This document shows, piece after piece, positions 7,870-16,726 of a stretch of DNA of 64,000 bases. A program made the position numbers and the translations under genes. The notes below the pieces were generated by a model. The model was not told the DNA's origin and made no database searches. It saw only the letters and a program-made list of their open reading frames with translations. The DNA is taken from positions 1 through 64,000 of the forward strand of contig NZ_JACESB010000001.1 of assembly GCF_013912005.1 (NCBI RefSeq), given 5' to 3'. The DNA comes from Brevundimonas sp. Lineage in GTDB: Bacteria; Pseudomonadota; Alphaproteobacteria; Caulobacterales; Caulobacteraceae. The first letter of the stretch is position 1, and each line of letters starts with the position of its first letter.

Positions 7870-8981
7870 CGCGACCGCAGCTGATAGACGCCGGAGAAAT
7901 CCAGATCCTGGGCGACGAAGATCGACACCTCCGCGCCCTGGCCCTTGCGCAGCGTCGGCGGGATATCAACCGAGCCCTGGAGGGCGACCCCGGCCGCGTC
8001 GGACGGGAGGCGAGCGGTCGCGCCGCCGTCGTCGCGGCCCACGGCGGCGTAGACGCCGTCATCGACGATCGACAGCAGCAGGGCGCCCCCGAACCGGTCC
8101 CAGAAGCGGGTGTCGATCACGCCGTCGAAGCCGGATCGGCCGAGCGCGTCGGCGGCCGGCGAGGCGAGGGCGACGGCGACCCCGGTCGGCGTCACCGCGC
8201 GGGTCCAGAGGACGAATAGACGGCGACGGCCTTGCTGGAGGCCGCCGCGATACTCGCCGAGAACCCGGGTGCCCCGCTCCATGAGCACCACGGCGCCGTT
8301 GTCGGACCAGGCGTCGCGGGACAGGACGCAGGTCACATAGCCCGGGGTGGTGCTGTCCATGGCGGTCTGCAGCACGCAGGGGACGCTGGTCCCGGCGGTG
8401 ATCAGCAGGTTGCGGTCGGGCAGGCGCCCCGCGCGGGCCTGACCGACCGGGGTGACCTGCCTGAGTTGGTCCAGGGAGGTCTGCGGTCCCGCAGGCGCGC
8501 CGGGCCCCGGGGCCTGCGGAGGAATGGCCGAGCCGCCGCCCGCCCGGCTGTAGGCCAGCACCGGCGCCCGCCGCGCGCCTTCGGCCAGAGCGCGTCGTTC
8601 CTCCGCAGGCGACGGACCGGAACGAGGCGCGCCTTGAGGTCCGGCCTCGATCGGCGGAACAGAGGGCCCGTCGTCGAGCACGGGGGCCTCGGGATCGACG
8701 ACTGGCTCGCTGAGCAGGGGCGCCGGGCCGCGTCGCGCGGGCTCGAACGGCGCGGTCTGCCGCGGCGGGTCATCACGCGTCGTCGGGCCTTCGGCGTCGC
8801 GGTCGCCGCGATCCCAGCTCGCGACCAGGAAGACGCCGCAGCCGGCGGCGAGCGCGGCGAGGGTGATCATCTTGCCGCGCGGTCCGCCAAACCGTCCGGC
8901 GATCGGGGAGACGCCGCGGTCCGCCGCCGTCGAGGCCGGGGACGGACTCTCGTCCGGAGGCGGCGCCGCGACCCCGGTCAT
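7866..8981 (-). CDS. virB10: VirB10/TrbI-type channel protein
   Basis: The protein has 371 residues: a cytoplasmic N-terminus, one membrane helix near residues 36-55 (MITLAALAAGCGVFLVASW), a long Pro-rich periplasmic linker and a C-terminal beta-barrel domain with LITAGTSVPCVLQTAMDS and LMERGTRVLGEY, both typical of VirB10/TrbI. VirB10 spans both membranes and transmits ATPase energy to the outer-membrane pore. It overlaps virB9 and virB11 by ATGA. Confidence 0.92.
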   Translation of the reverse strand: MTGVAAPPPDESPSPASTAADRGVSPIAGRFGGPRGKMITLAALAAGCGVFLVASWDRGDRDAEGPTTRDDPPRQTAPFEPARRGPAPLLSEPVVDPEAPVLDDGPSVPPIEAGPQGAPRSGPSPAEERRALAEGARRAPVLAYSRAGGGSAIPPQAPGPGAPAGPQTSLDQLRQVTPVGQARAGRLPDRNLLITAGTSVPCVLQTAMDSTTPGYVTCVLSRDAWSDNGAVVLMERGTRVLGEYRGGLQQGRRRLFVLWTRAVTPTGVAVALASPAADALGRSGFDGVIDTRFWDRFGGALLLSIVDDGVYAAVGRDDGGATARLPSDAAGVALQGSVDIPPTLRKGQGAEVSIFVAQDLDFSGVYQLRSR

Positions 8982-9805
8982 GACGGATCTCCGACGGGAG
9001 CCCGATCGACGACAGGCGAGGCCGTGCCCGTGCCCAAGCCCCTGCCGCGCGGATCGAAGGCGTCGTTGAACAGGCAGAGGACCGATGACCCGCGTCTCAG
9101 CCGCAGGCCGCGCGCGACTCCGTGGACGACCACGAACTCACCGCGTACGTCGTAGGGGATGAGCCGCTCCGAGCCGTCCTCGGCGACCTCGAACAGGGCC
9201 GGCAAGGCCTGAACCCCCGGAAAGCGCAGGACGGTGAAGCGGCCGTTGTCGCTGACCTCGCTCGGCTGCAGGGCCGCATCGCCCTGGGCGGACCAGGCCA
9301 GATTGCGCGGCCCTTCGAGAACGCCGCGGTCCAGCTCCAGGCCGATCAGGCGCTGTTCGACGGCCGCGGCCTGAACGGCCAGGGCGCGGGCGGCCTGGGC
9401 CTGATCGTCGGCCGGATAGCGGAAGCGCACCTGATAGGCGAGGGCGGCGCGGTCGCCAGGGTCGCGCGCGACCAGTTCGAAGGCGTAGTGGCGGATGACG
9501 CCGGCCCGCTCGGTGACCACCAGCAGATTGGTCGCCTGATGGCGCTCGCGCGGCTTCAGGAACAGCACCGACCCTTCGGCGGCCACCTCCCAGGCGACGC
9601 TGTCGCCGATCGCGGCGTGGCGGATGATCTCCTCGGGCGAGAAGACGATCTGGGTCGCCGTCCGGAAGGCGCCGGCGATGCGGTAGACCACCGCCGGATC
9701 GTAGACGATCTCCCGGATCCGGGGATCGGGGGGTGTTTGCGCCATCGCCGGAGCGGCGAGGACGATTCCGGCGATCAGCGCCAGGGCGGACAGGGGGCGT
9801 GTCAT
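8978..9805 (-). CDS. virB9: VirB9/TrbG-type outer-membrane channel protein
   Basis: This 275-residue protein has an N-terminal signal peptide (LSALALIAGIVLAAPAMAQ). The conserved N-terminal domain includes DPAVVYRIAGAFRTATQIVF, and the C-terminal beta domain includes RFTVLRFPGVQALPALFEV. With VirB7 and VirB10 it forms the outer-membrane core complex. I chose ATG 9805, which overlaps the virB8 stop; longer frames upstream are antisense artefacts. Confidence 0.9.
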   Translation of the reverse strand: MTRPLSALALIAGIVLAAPAMAQTPPDPRIREIVYDPAVVYRIAGAFRTATQIVFSPEEIIRHAAIGDSVAWEVAAEGSVLFLKPRERHQATNLLVVTERAGVIRHYAFELVARDPGDRAALAYQVRFRYPADDQAQAARALAVQAAAVEQRLIGLELDRGVLEGPRNLAWSAQGDAALQPSEVSDNGRFTVLRFPGVQALPALFEVAEDGSERLIPYDVRGEFVVVHGVARGLRLRRGSSVLCLFNDAFDPRGRGLGTGTASPVVDRAPVGDPS

Positions 9806-10485
9806 CGGATGACCTCCGGATCGGCGCGGTAGGAGGTCACCTGGAAGCCAAGAGGGTTCCTCAGCCGGTCCGGCTCCGACATCGGCGCGCGCGTGTAGGT
9901 GAAGGCGATGGTGGCGATCCAGTCGCTCTCGACGGTCTGTTGGGCCTGGCGGACCGTGCGTCGGAAGCGGACATTGGCGACGCCGGCGTTGATGAAGCCG
10001 ATGGCGCGGATCGCCACGATGGCCTCGCCGTCCGGACCGTACAGATTCTGCGGGCTGGCCGGGTTGGAGCCCCGGAACAGATCGGCCCAACGGCGTTGCT
10101 CGCCGGGCGCGGACAGGATGGACACCAGCCGGAAGGCGTCCTCCGCCGCCGGGTCGAGATAGCCCTCCCGCTGGCGGACATATTGTCCGAGAAAGTATTT
10201 GCTGACCGCTTCCTCGTAACGGACGGGCCCGCCCTCGGCGGAAAGGCCGCGCATGACATCGACCGCGCCGGTGGCCTGGTCGACCCGGATCACGAAGGGT
10301 TCGGTCGACTTGAGCGGCGTCAGCAGGGCGACGGCTCCGGTCGAGATCACGGCCAGACCCGTGGCGAGCGCCGCGGCGGACCAGGCCAGGCGGCGTGATC
10401 GGAGCGCCGAGGCCAGGCGGTCCTGGTCCCAGCGCCGCGCCTCGACGAAATAGCGCTTCAGCTCGGAGGAGGGGACGCCGCTCAT
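9802..10485 (-). CDS. virB8: VirB8-type inner-membrane assembly factor
   Basis: This 227-residue bitopic protein has a short cytoplasmic N-terminus containing YFVEARRWDQDR, one membrane helix near residues 32-55 (AAALATGLAVISTGAVALL) and a periplasmic NTF2-like domain with YEEAVSKYFLGQYVRQREGY. VirB8 nucleates the inner-membrane complex. Overlaps on both sides indicate operon expression. Confidence 0.9.
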   Translation of the reverse strand: MSGVPSSELKRYFVEARRWDQDRLASALRSRRLAWSAAALATGLAVISTGAVALLTPLKSTEPFVIRVDQATGAVDVMRGLSAEGGPVRYEEAVSKYFLGQYVRQREGYLDPAAEDAFRLVSILSAPGEQRRWADLFRGSNPASPQNLYGPDGEAIVAIRAIGFINAGVANVRFRRTVRQAQQTVESDWIATIAFTYTRAPMSEPDRLRNPLGFQVTSYRADPEVIR

Positions 10486-10673
10486 GCGCAGCCTCCCGTG
10501 TCCGGTGAGGCGACGGATTCGGCGGGAGGCTCGGACGCGGGCGTCAGCACCGATCCGTAGGGGTTGGCCGGTCGCCGGGCGGAGCCGTCGCAGGTCGGCA
10601 GCGCGGGATCGCCGCGGTGGGCGCAGGCTCCCAGCACCAACAGGCTAGCGAGCAGAAGTGAGCGGTAGGTCAT
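10482..10673 (-). CDS. virB7: VirB7-like lipoprotein
   Basis: This 63-residue protein has a lipoprotein signal peptide ending in the lipobox LGAC (Cys16) and a short Pro-rich mature part with two further cysteines. Size, lipobox and position between virB6 and virB8 identify it as the VirB7 equivalent, which anchors VirB9 in the outer membrane. The sequence is too short for firm homology. Confidence 0.75.
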   Translation of the reverse strand: MTYRSLLLASLLVLGACAHRGDPALPTCDGSARRPANPYGSVLTPASEPPAESVASPDTGGCA

Positions 10674-10674
10674 G

Positions 10675-11595
10675 TCAGGCGCCTCTCGGTCGGATGGAGC
10701 CGCCGCTCCTCGGGGGCTGGCGGCTGGATTCCTGCGGCCCCTGGGCGCGGCCCGAGCCGCGTCCGCCCAGGGCGGCGGCGTTGGCGAAGTCGGCCAGGCC
10801 GGCGCTAGCGCCGCCGGCGATCCCGGCGGCGATGGCGGGGGTCTGCAGGAAGAAGATCGCGCCCAGCAGGCACAGGGCGATGAAGATCAGGCCGCCAATC
10901 ATCGGATCGGCGCCCTGGATCGCGCCCCATTGATCTCGCACCAGCGACAGCACGAGCTGGAAGATGACGATGATCAGGGCGAACAGGACGAGATAGTTCA
11001 CCGCCTGGCTGAGCCAGCCGAAGAAGAAGCGCCGGGTCGCGTCGAAGAGGGCGCAGGCGATGAAGATTGGGCCGAGGGTGACGAGCAGGGCGAGGGCCAA
11101 CTTGGCCACCAGCACAACGCCGAAGCCGAGGGCCGCGGCCAAGGCGCCGACTAGGAAGACCGCCGCCGACACCACATAAGGGCCGGGGTTGAAGGCCGAC
11201 GCGTCGCGCGAGATGTCCTCGCCCAACCAGGCGGCATAGGCGAAGAACTGGTCGAAGGCCGCGCCGACGCTGGGCGTATCCGCTCCGCTGACCGCGCGGG
11301 TCAGGGCGTTGGGCAGTCCGGTGAACAACGGCTCGGTGACGAAGGTGGAATAGGCCGCCGTCGTCGCCAGCAGATAGAGGAAGGCCAGCTTCAGCGAGCG
11401 GACCGCGAAGTCCATCACCGGTTCGCTGATCGCGCCGCGCAGGATGGCGACGCCGTAGAGCACGACATAGAGGACCAAGGCGATCCGCAGCGGACCTTCG
11501 ACCTCGGCGATGACCGAGGACAGGCGGTCGCCGAGAAAGACGTTCAACCGCTCGTCGATGAAGTCGTAGCTGGGCTCGAAGACGCGGAAGCTCAT
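10675..11595 (-). CDS. virB6: VirB6/TrbL-type polytopic channel protein
   Basis: The protein has 306 residues with about six membrane segments, including IALVLYVVLYGVAILRGAI and YLVLFALIIVIFQLVLSLV. The central block with VTLGPIFIACALFDATRRFF is the usual TrbL/VirB6 signature. It forms part of the inner-membrane passage for DNA. The C-terminal 50 residues are Gly/Ala/Arg-rich and soluble. Confidence 0.9.
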   Translation of the reverse strand: MSFRVFEPSYDFIDERLNVFLGDRLSSVIAEVEGPLRIALVLYVVLYGVAILRGAISEPVMDFAVRSLKLAFLYLLATTAAYSTFVTEPLFTGLPNALTRAVSGADTPSVGAAFDQFFAYAAWLGEDISRDASAFNPGPYVVSAAVFLVGALAAALGFGVVLVAKLALALLVTLGPIFIACALFDATRRFFFGWLSQAVNYLVLFALIIVIFQLVLSLVRDQWGAIQGADPMIGGLIFIALCLLGAIFFLQTPAIAAGIAGGASAGLADFANAAALGGRGSGRAQGPQESSRQPPRSGGSIRPRGA

Positions 11596-11604
11596 GGCCG
11601 GTCC

Positions 11605-11820
11605 TCAGAACGCCTGCTCATAGGCGCGCATCCGGGCGTCACGCCGGGCCTCGGCCAGGCCGCGGCGCGCCGCCTCGCACTCCGTTTGCGTCCGGCCGGC
11701 GTCGCAGGCGGCCACGACCCGGGCCGCCGCGTCAGGGTCGGCCGCGAATTCCCCGGCCGTTCGGTCCGGCGCGCCGCAGCCGGCGAGCGCGAAGGCGGCG
11801 AGCAGGGCGATCCGCGTCAC
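11605..11820 (-). CDS. Small lipoprotein, entry-exclusion (EexN/TrbK)-like
   Basis: The 71-residue protein has a signal peptide and lipobox LAGC (Cys15). The mature part carries a pair of cysteines about 11 residues apart (VAACDAGRTQTECEAARRGL), as in EexN-type entry-exclusion lipoproteins. Such proteins sit next to virB5/trbJ and block redundant transfer between donors. Its C-terminus (RMRAYEQAF) closely resembles the end of the adjacent VirB5 (RMSVYERAFQ). Start and stop overlap or abut the neighbouring genes. Confidence 0.65.
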   Translation of the reverse strand: MTRIALLAAFALAGCGAPDRTAGEFAADPDAAARVVAACDAGRTQTECEAARRGLAEARRDARMRAYEQAF

Positions 11821-12545
11821 TGGAAGGCCCTCTCGTAGACGCTCATGCGCGCCGTGCGGGCGGCTTCGGCCCGTTCCCGGGCGCGTTGCTCCTCCAGCCG
11901 GGCCTCGGCCGCCTGGGTCAGGGCCAGACCTTGCAGCCGCACCTGTTCGTTCTGGATCAGAGCCTGTTCCGCCGCGAGCCGCGCCTCCAGATCCATCACC
12001 GCCCGGGCATTGGGCGCGGTGTCGAGGGCCGAGCGCAGCGTCTCCAGACCCTCAAGCCGCCGGTCGGCGGCTCCGGCCACCGCCTCGCCCACGGCGAGAT
12101 CGCGCGCCGTGCGGGCGCCGGCGCGTTCGAGGCTGTCCCGGTAATAGGCGTCGGCCGAGCTCAGATCGCCCGTCGGCGGCGTGTACAGCCGGGTGTCGCG
12201 ACGGATGGCGTTGGCGCGGTCAGCCAGGTCGCCGAGCGCGCCGAGGTCGCCGTTCGCCGCCGCCCGCATCGACCGCATATCGGGCAGGGGATTGCGCACG
12301 GTCGGCAGGCCGAGCTCGCCGGCCAGGGCGTTGACGTCGGACAGGTTGTTGAGACTGTCGAACAGCCGCTGGCCCTGTTCGACCTGGGTCTGCAGCGCTT
12401 TCAACTGATCCAGGGTGGTGCGTGCCTCCTCGATCATCTGGGCGAGGGCCCTCGGGTCGTGGACGATCTGCTGGGCCCGGGCGGCCGGAGCGCCAGCGAC
12501 AACGAGGGCGGCGACGGCCGCGGCGGACAGGATTCGGGCTCTCAC
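11817..12545 (-). CDS. virB5: VirB5/TrbJ-type minor pilus protein
   Basis: This 242-residue secreted protein has a signal peptide (MRARILSAAAVAALVVAGAP to ARAQ) and long coiled-coil helices (ARTTLDQLKALQTQVEQGQR near residue 45, LEEQRARERAEAARTARM near the C-terminus). VirB5 sits at the pilus tip and helps contact recipients. It lies directly after virB4 with a 4-base overlap. Confidence 0.85.
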   Translation of the reverse strand: MRARILSAAAVAALVVAGAPAARAQQIVHDPRALAQMIEEARTTLDQLKALQTQVEQGQRLFDSLNNLSDVNALAGELGLPTVRNPLPDMRSMRAAANGDLGALGDLADRANAIRRDTRLYTPPTGDLSSADAYYRDSLERAGARTARDLAVGEAVAGAADRRLEGLETLRSALDTAPNARAVMDLEARLAAEQALIQNEQVRLQGLALTQAAEARLEEQRARERAEAARTARMSVYERAFQ

Positions 12546-14893
12546 AGGAACCTCCTCTGGTTATGGAAGGGGGCGCGCCATTGCGCGTAGTCGTCGCCCG
12601 CCTCGGCGCGCAGACGGTCGAGCAAGGCGACGGTCTCGGTCCGGCCGGACAGGATGGCCAAGGCGTCGTCCATGCCGCGCAGGTCGAGTTCGACCACCAC
12701 GCTGTCGTGACCCTGTTTGACCAGGAAGCGGTGCGACTCCGGGGTCAGCACCTCGCGGACGAGCCGGAACTCCTCCTGGGTCAGGCCGAAACCGTCGACG
12801 TAGTCCCGGGCCTGGCCGTGGGCGTTGGGCAGGAAGATCTTGGTCGCGCACTGCTCGAGGATGGCGTGGGCGATGGGCGAGCGGAGCGCGTCGGCCGGCG
12901 ACTGGGTGCCGAACACCATCAGGGCGTTCTGCTTGCGCCAGGTCTTGAGACCGTCCCGGGCGAGCTCGGTGAAGGCCGGATCGTCCAGCACCTTCCAGAA
13001 CTCGTCGATGTCGAGCACGAGGCGTCGGCCATCGACGCGCTCGGCGATGCGATGAAACAGATACAACATCGCGGGCGTGCGAACCTCGTCATGGTCTAGC
13101 ATCTGGGTGATGTCGAAGCCGGCGAACCGCGCCTCCAGGCTCAGGGCGTCCTCCTCATTGTCGAGTACCCAGCCCAGCGGACCGCTGCGCTGCCAACGCT
13201 CCAGGCGCGCGCCCACGCCCCCGGCGTCGCCCTGGCCGAGCAGGCTGCGCAGGGCGGCGATGGATCGACGCTCGCGAGGCAGGGCCTCCAGCGCCGCGAC
13301 GCCCTGATCGATGGCGCGCGCCTCCGGAACCGTCAGGGTTTCGTGGGGGCGGTCGACCAGGGCGCGGACGAGGCGAACCAGGAAGGCGCGGTTCGCCGGC
13401 GTCGGGTCGAGCGCCTTGAATGGGGCGAAGCCCGTCGGCTCGCCGTTGCGCAGGGCGAGATAGGTCCCGCCGCAGGCGCGCACGAAGATCTCGGCCCCCC
13501 GGTCCTTGTCGATGAACAGCTGCTGGGCGCCGAAGCGTTCGAGCTGGGCCAGCATGAAGTTCTGGACGACCGTCTTGCCCGATCCGGACGGCCCGCAGAT
13601 GAAGGTGTGGCCCAGATCGCCGACGTGGAAGTTGAACCAGAACGGCGAGCCGGCCGTGGTGCGCAGCACCGCGACCGCCTCGCCCCAGTGGGCGCCGCGC
13701 GCCTTGCCGACCGGATGGGCGTGGAACGGCGCCAGGGCCGCGAAATTGCGCGAGGTGATGGCGGCCGGCCGGGTGCGGCGGGCGAAGGCGCCGGGGAACT
13801 GGGACCAGAAGGCCGCCTCCAGTCCGAGATCCTCCCGGGCCACGACCAGACCGGAATCGGCGAGAATGGCGCGCGCCTTGGATAAATGGTCCGCCAGCGC
13901 CCCCGGCGTATCGCCGTGCACGAGGATCGAAGCCTGGTGCTCGCCCATCACGAAGCGGTTGCTGACCAGGTCGTCGAGCGCGTCCGACAGGCCGGTGATC
14001 TGAGAGGCCGCGCGGTCGCGCGCGGAGACCATCTGGTTCTGCTTGCGCTCCATCACCGTCCGCGCGGCGGCCTTGGACAGGAACGCGAAGGACTGGCTCG
14101 CCACGAAGCCGAAGCGGACGCTCAGCAGATCGTCCCACAGCCCCGGCCGGGTCGTCGCCGGATATTCCTTCACCGCCAGGACGCCGGCGTAGCGAGCGTC
14201 GGCGACGTCCCGCAGCTCTAGGGTCTCGCGACCGAAGATGACGCGCACCGTATGAACGGCCGCGCCGAGGTGGCCGAAGACGATCGGAACCGCCGAGCGC
14301 CGACCTGTCAGAACCAGTCGCATCACCTCCATCGACTCGGAGAACCAGAGACCGTCACGTTCATACAGGCCGAGCCGGCGCGGCGCGTAGCGGTCGAGAT
14401 ACTGGATCAGGTCCCGGCCCGCTTCCTCGATCCGCTGGAGGTGGGCGGTCTCGACCTCGGCGTCCGCCCGCCGCGCCGCCTTCAGGCGACGCGCCAGGGC
14501 CGCGGCGCGATCGCCCGCCTCGCGGCCGGGGTGGAGGACGAGGGTGACGAAGAGCTCATTGATCCAGAGCCGACGCTCCGCGACCCGATCGTCGTAGAGC
14601 GCGCCCAGTTCGCCGGCGAAGTCCGAGCGGAAGCCGGCGGACCGCTCGAGTTCGGCCGGGCGGCGCACCACATGGTGCCAGATCGCCAGGCGATCGTCGG
14701 CCAGATTGCGCCAGGCCTGGTTCAGCTTGATATGCCAGTCGTTCAGATCGCGCGCATCCGCGGTCTCGAAACTGGCCCCGTCGATCTGGAAAACCATCAT
14801 CAGGGCGCCGTTGTCGAGCGCCACCACGGCGTCGGAGACGTGGCGCGCGTAGGGCAGATGACGCCTTGCGTCGGCCTCGCGCCGCAGGCGCAT
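12542..14893 (-). CDS. virB4: VirB4/TrbE-type secretion ATPase
   Basis: The 783-residue ATPase of the channel has Walker A GPSGSGKTVV near residue 430 and Walker B RLVLDIDEFWKVL near 628. The N-terminal CagE/VirB4 domain includes RFGFVASQSFAFLSK. It energises pilus biogenesis at the inner membrane. I chose ATG 14893, the first start at which the conserved N-terminus (HLPYARHVSDAVVALDNGAL) is complete and which lies 16 bases after virB3; GTG 14902 is an alternative. Confidence 0.92.
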   Translation of the reverse strand: MRLRREADARRHLPYARHVSDAVVALDNGALMMVFQIDGASFETADARDLNDWHIKLNQAWRNLADDRLAIWHHVVRRPAELERSAGFRSDFAGELGALYDDRVAERRLWINELFVTLVLHPGREAGDRAAALARRLKAARRADAEVETAHLQRIEEAGRDLIQYLDRYAPRRLGLYERDGLWFSESMEVMRLVLTGRRSAVPIVFGHLGAAVHTVRVIFGRETLELRDVADARYAGVLAVKEYPATTRPGLWDDLLSVRFGFVASQSFAFLSKAAARTVMERKQNQMVSARDRAASQITGLSDALDDLVSNRFVMGEHQASILVHGDTPGALADHLSKARAILADSGLVVAREDLGLEAAFWSQFPGAFARRTRPAAITSRNFAALAPFHAHPVGKARGAHWGEAVAVLRTTAGSPFWFNFHVGDLGHTFICGPSGSGKTVVQNFMLAQLERFGAQQLFIDKDRGAEIFVRACGGTYLALRNGEPTGFAPFKALDPTPANRAFLVRLVRALVDRPHETLTVPEARAIDQGVAALEALPRERRSIAALRSLLGQGDAGGVGARLERWQRSGPLGWVLDNEEDALSLEARFAGFDITQMLDHDEVRTPAMLYLFHRIAERVDGRRLVLDIDEFWKVLDDPAFTELARDGLKTWRKQNALMVFGTQSPADALRSPIAHAILEQCATKIFLPNAHGQARDYVDGFGLTQEEFRLVREVLTPESHRFLVKQGHDSVVVELDLRGMDDALAILSGRTETVALLDRLRAEAGDDYAQWRAPFHNQRRFL

Positions 14894-14909
14894 CGCGCTG
14901 ACGCCGCCC

Positions 14910-15245
14910 TCAGCCACGGGCCAGCTCCGTCGGACGGTAGCGCCGGATGAGAGGCAACGGTGTCGCCGAACTGCCGCCCCAGAGGGCGGCGTTGCGCGAC
15001 CGGCCCTTGGTGTCGACATAGACGAACAGCAGCCGGAAGGCGTTGTGATCCGCCCGACAGATCGCCCGGAACACCAGGTGCAGGGCCGGCGCGACGAGGA
15101 GATAGAGCAGGCTGCCGCCGACCAGGAAGACGACGCCCGAAAGGATGACATTCACGCCCATGGCCTCCATGGGGACGCCCAGGATCATGGCCGGTCGGGT
15201 GCAGGCCAGGAACAAAGGGTCTTCGGTCAGGCGCTCTTCAGCCAT
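14910..15245 (-). CDS. virB3: VirB3-type inner-membrane protein
   Basis: The 111-residue protein shows the VirB3/TrbD pattern: short N-terminus with DPLFLACTRPAMILGVP, then a membrane hairpin (GVNVILSGVVFLVGGSLLYL), then a cytoplasmic tail with DHNAFRLLFVYVDTKGRSRN. It partners VirB4 at the inner membrane. Confidence 0.87.
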   Translation of the reverse strand: MAEERLTEDPLFLACTRPAMILGVPMEAMGVNVILSGVVFLVGGSLLYLLVAPALHLVFRAICRADHNAFRLLFVYVDTKGRSRNAALWGGSSATPLPLIRRYRPTELARG

Positions 15246-15420
15246 GCGGGCCTCCGGCGGACAGGCGCGACAGGGCCAGGCCGATGGCGACGCCGGAGGC
15301 GAGGCCGGCGAAGATCTGGGCGAAGCGCTTGGGCGAGATCAGCTTCAGGCCGAGCATCAGGACCAGCGCCAGGAGCACCGAGGCCGATCCGATCACGACC
15401 CAGGAGAGGGCGTCGTCCAT
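15238..15420 (-). CDS. Small two-helix membrane protein between virB2 and virB3
   Basis: This 60-residue protein has two membrane helices (about residues 6-26, SWVVIGSASVLLALVLMLGL, and 36-52, IFAGLASGVAIGLALS) joined by a basic loop (ISPKRF). It overlaps virB2 by ATGA and virB3 by 8 bases, so it is surely co-expressed. It is not one of the standard eleven VirB proteins, and I do not recognise it. It could be a second pilin-like subunit or an assembly factor. Confidence 0.65.
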   Translation of the reverse strand: MDDALSWVVIGSASVLLALVLMLGLKLISPKRFAQIFAGLASGVAIGLALSRLSAGGPHG

Positions 15421-15719
15421 CAGGCGCCGCCCGTGATCAGATTGACGATCTCGGCCGCGCCGAAGACGACCACGATGCCGAGCACCACGATCGCCGCGCG
15501 CCGCAGGTCGAACAGGCCGAACATCCAGAGAATGCCGACGACCACGACCGCCAGGACGGCGAGCAGCCGCGCGGTGTTGCCGGTCAGCATGTCGACGACG
15601 TTCTGAAGCAGGCCTTCGACGTTGGCGGAGGCGAAGGCCGGCTGGACCAGAATCAGGCTGGTCGCCAGGGCGATGGCGCCGACGGCGCCGAACCGGCGAG
15701 AGGAGATGGAGGCGGTCAT
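15420..15719 (-). CDS. virB2: VirB2/TrbC-type pilin
   Basis: This 99-residue pilin precursor has a long basic signal peptide ending near PAFASA, then two hydrophobic helices (LLAVLAVVVVGILWMFGLFD and AAIVVLGIVVVFGAAEIVNL) separated by a short positively charged loop, as in VirB2. It is the major subunit of the conjugative pilus. Confidence 0.88.
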   Translation of the reverse strand: MTASISSRRFGAVGAIALATSLILVQPAFASANVEGLLQNVVDMLTGNTARLLAVLAVVVVGILWMFGLFDLRRAAIVVLGIVVVFGAAEIVNLITGGA

Positions 15720-16342
15720 TCAGAACTCCCGGTCTGGGTGGCGGTGAAGGTCAGGACCAGGCTGGTCCGGGCGCGCGCGAAGACGTCCCAGTCCGCCGCT
15801 GGCGCGGTCTGGACCGGGTCGGGCAGCGGCGCGGTCGCAAGGGGCTGGACGGGGCGCAAGGCCTGAACGCCGAGGCGGACGGCGGCCGCCTCGACCCGGG
15901 CGACATAGCCGTTGCGGAAGCCGCGCTCGGGATGACAGGTGTTGTAGCGGGAGAGGGCGATCCTCAACGTCGTCTGCGGATCGACGCCCTCGGCCGGCCG
16001 ATAGCCCGCGCGAAGCACCTGACCGGCGGCGGCGAGGTTTCGGCAGGGATCGAAGGCCGCCTCGACCGACAGGCCGAGCCAGTCGAGGTTGTCGCTGTTG
16101 ATCTGGGCGACGCCGAGATCGAGGTTCGCGCCTCGGGCCAGAAGGTCGCGCGCCACGCGCGCCGCCTCGGCGGCGTCGCGTGGCGTCCGCGCCGGCCGGG
16201 GGCCGCGGTTGACCCCGATGGCGTTCGGATTGAAGCGGCTTTCCGCATAGGCGACGGCCGCCAGGGTTTCGGGGGCCACATGCGGGGCGCAGGCTTGGGA
16301 CAGGCTGAGGATGAGGGCGAGGTCCAGCAAGGGAGGCTCCAT
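15716..16342 (-). CDS. virB1: VirB1-type lytic transglycosylase
   Basis: The 208-residue SLT-family enzyme has the catalytic glutamate in VAYAESRFNPNAIGVN near residue 35, the GVAQINSDNLDWLGL block near 90 and LRIALSRYNTCHPERGFRNG near 140. VirB1 opens peptidoglycan for channel assembly. The N-terminus is hydrophobic but only weakly signal-like. I chose ATG 16342; the frame upstream is Arg/Pro-rich noise. It is the first gene of the secretion operon. Confidence 0.87.
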   Translation of the reverse strand: MEPPLLDLALILSLSQACAPHVAPETLAAVAYAESRFNPNAIGVNRGPRPARTPRDAAEAARVARDLLARGANLDLGVAQINSDNLDWLGLSVEAAFDPCRNLAAAGQVLRAGYRPAEGVDPQTTLRIALSRYNTCHPERGFRNGYVARVEAAAVRLGVQALRPVQPLATAPLPDPVQTAPAADWDVFARARTSLVLTFTATQTGSSE

Positions 16343-16406
16343 CGTGAGCCCCGAGCAAAGCCGATGAGTCCCGGCCGCCGCGACCCGCGACCCTCCCGCC
16401 GGGCGT

Positions 16407-16667
16407 TTACGGTAGGAAGGTCCGGGGTTCAGGCGGCCGCTGGGCGGCCGCGAGCCGCGCCACGGCCTGGACGCGCGTCCGCACCCCGAGCGCACGGCAA
16501 GCGCCCATCAGATGTTCATCGACCGTGCGGGCGGACAGGCCGACCCTTTCGCCGATCGCCGCCGATGTCAGACCCTCGGCGGCCAGGGCAAGGCACTGCT
16601 TCTGCCGATCGGAAAGCCGGTCGAGCGTGGAGGAATCTGAAAGAGGGTCGGCGGGTAGCGGGCGCAT
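16407..16667 (-). CDS. LuxR-type HTH regulator (DNA-binding domain only)
   Basis: The 86-residue protein is essentially one LuxR/GerE helix-turn-helix: LSDRQKQCLALAAEGLTSAA then IGERVGLSARTVDEHLMGAC. It has no ligand-binding or receiver domain. It lies upstream of virB1 in the same direction and probably controls the transfer operon. A close relative at 28219-28461 shares RTVDxxL, AC and VRTR at the same spacing. Confidence 0.8.
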   Translation of the reverse strand: MRPLPADPLSDSSTLDRLSDRQKQCLALAAEGLTSAAIGERVGLSARTVDEHLMGACRALGVRTRVQAVARLAAAQRPPEPRTFLP

Positions 16668-16726
16668 CCGGTCATGAGGCGCCGAATGGAACCCTTGGAC
16701 CAGTCCGTAAGCCCGCCACCCGGGAT

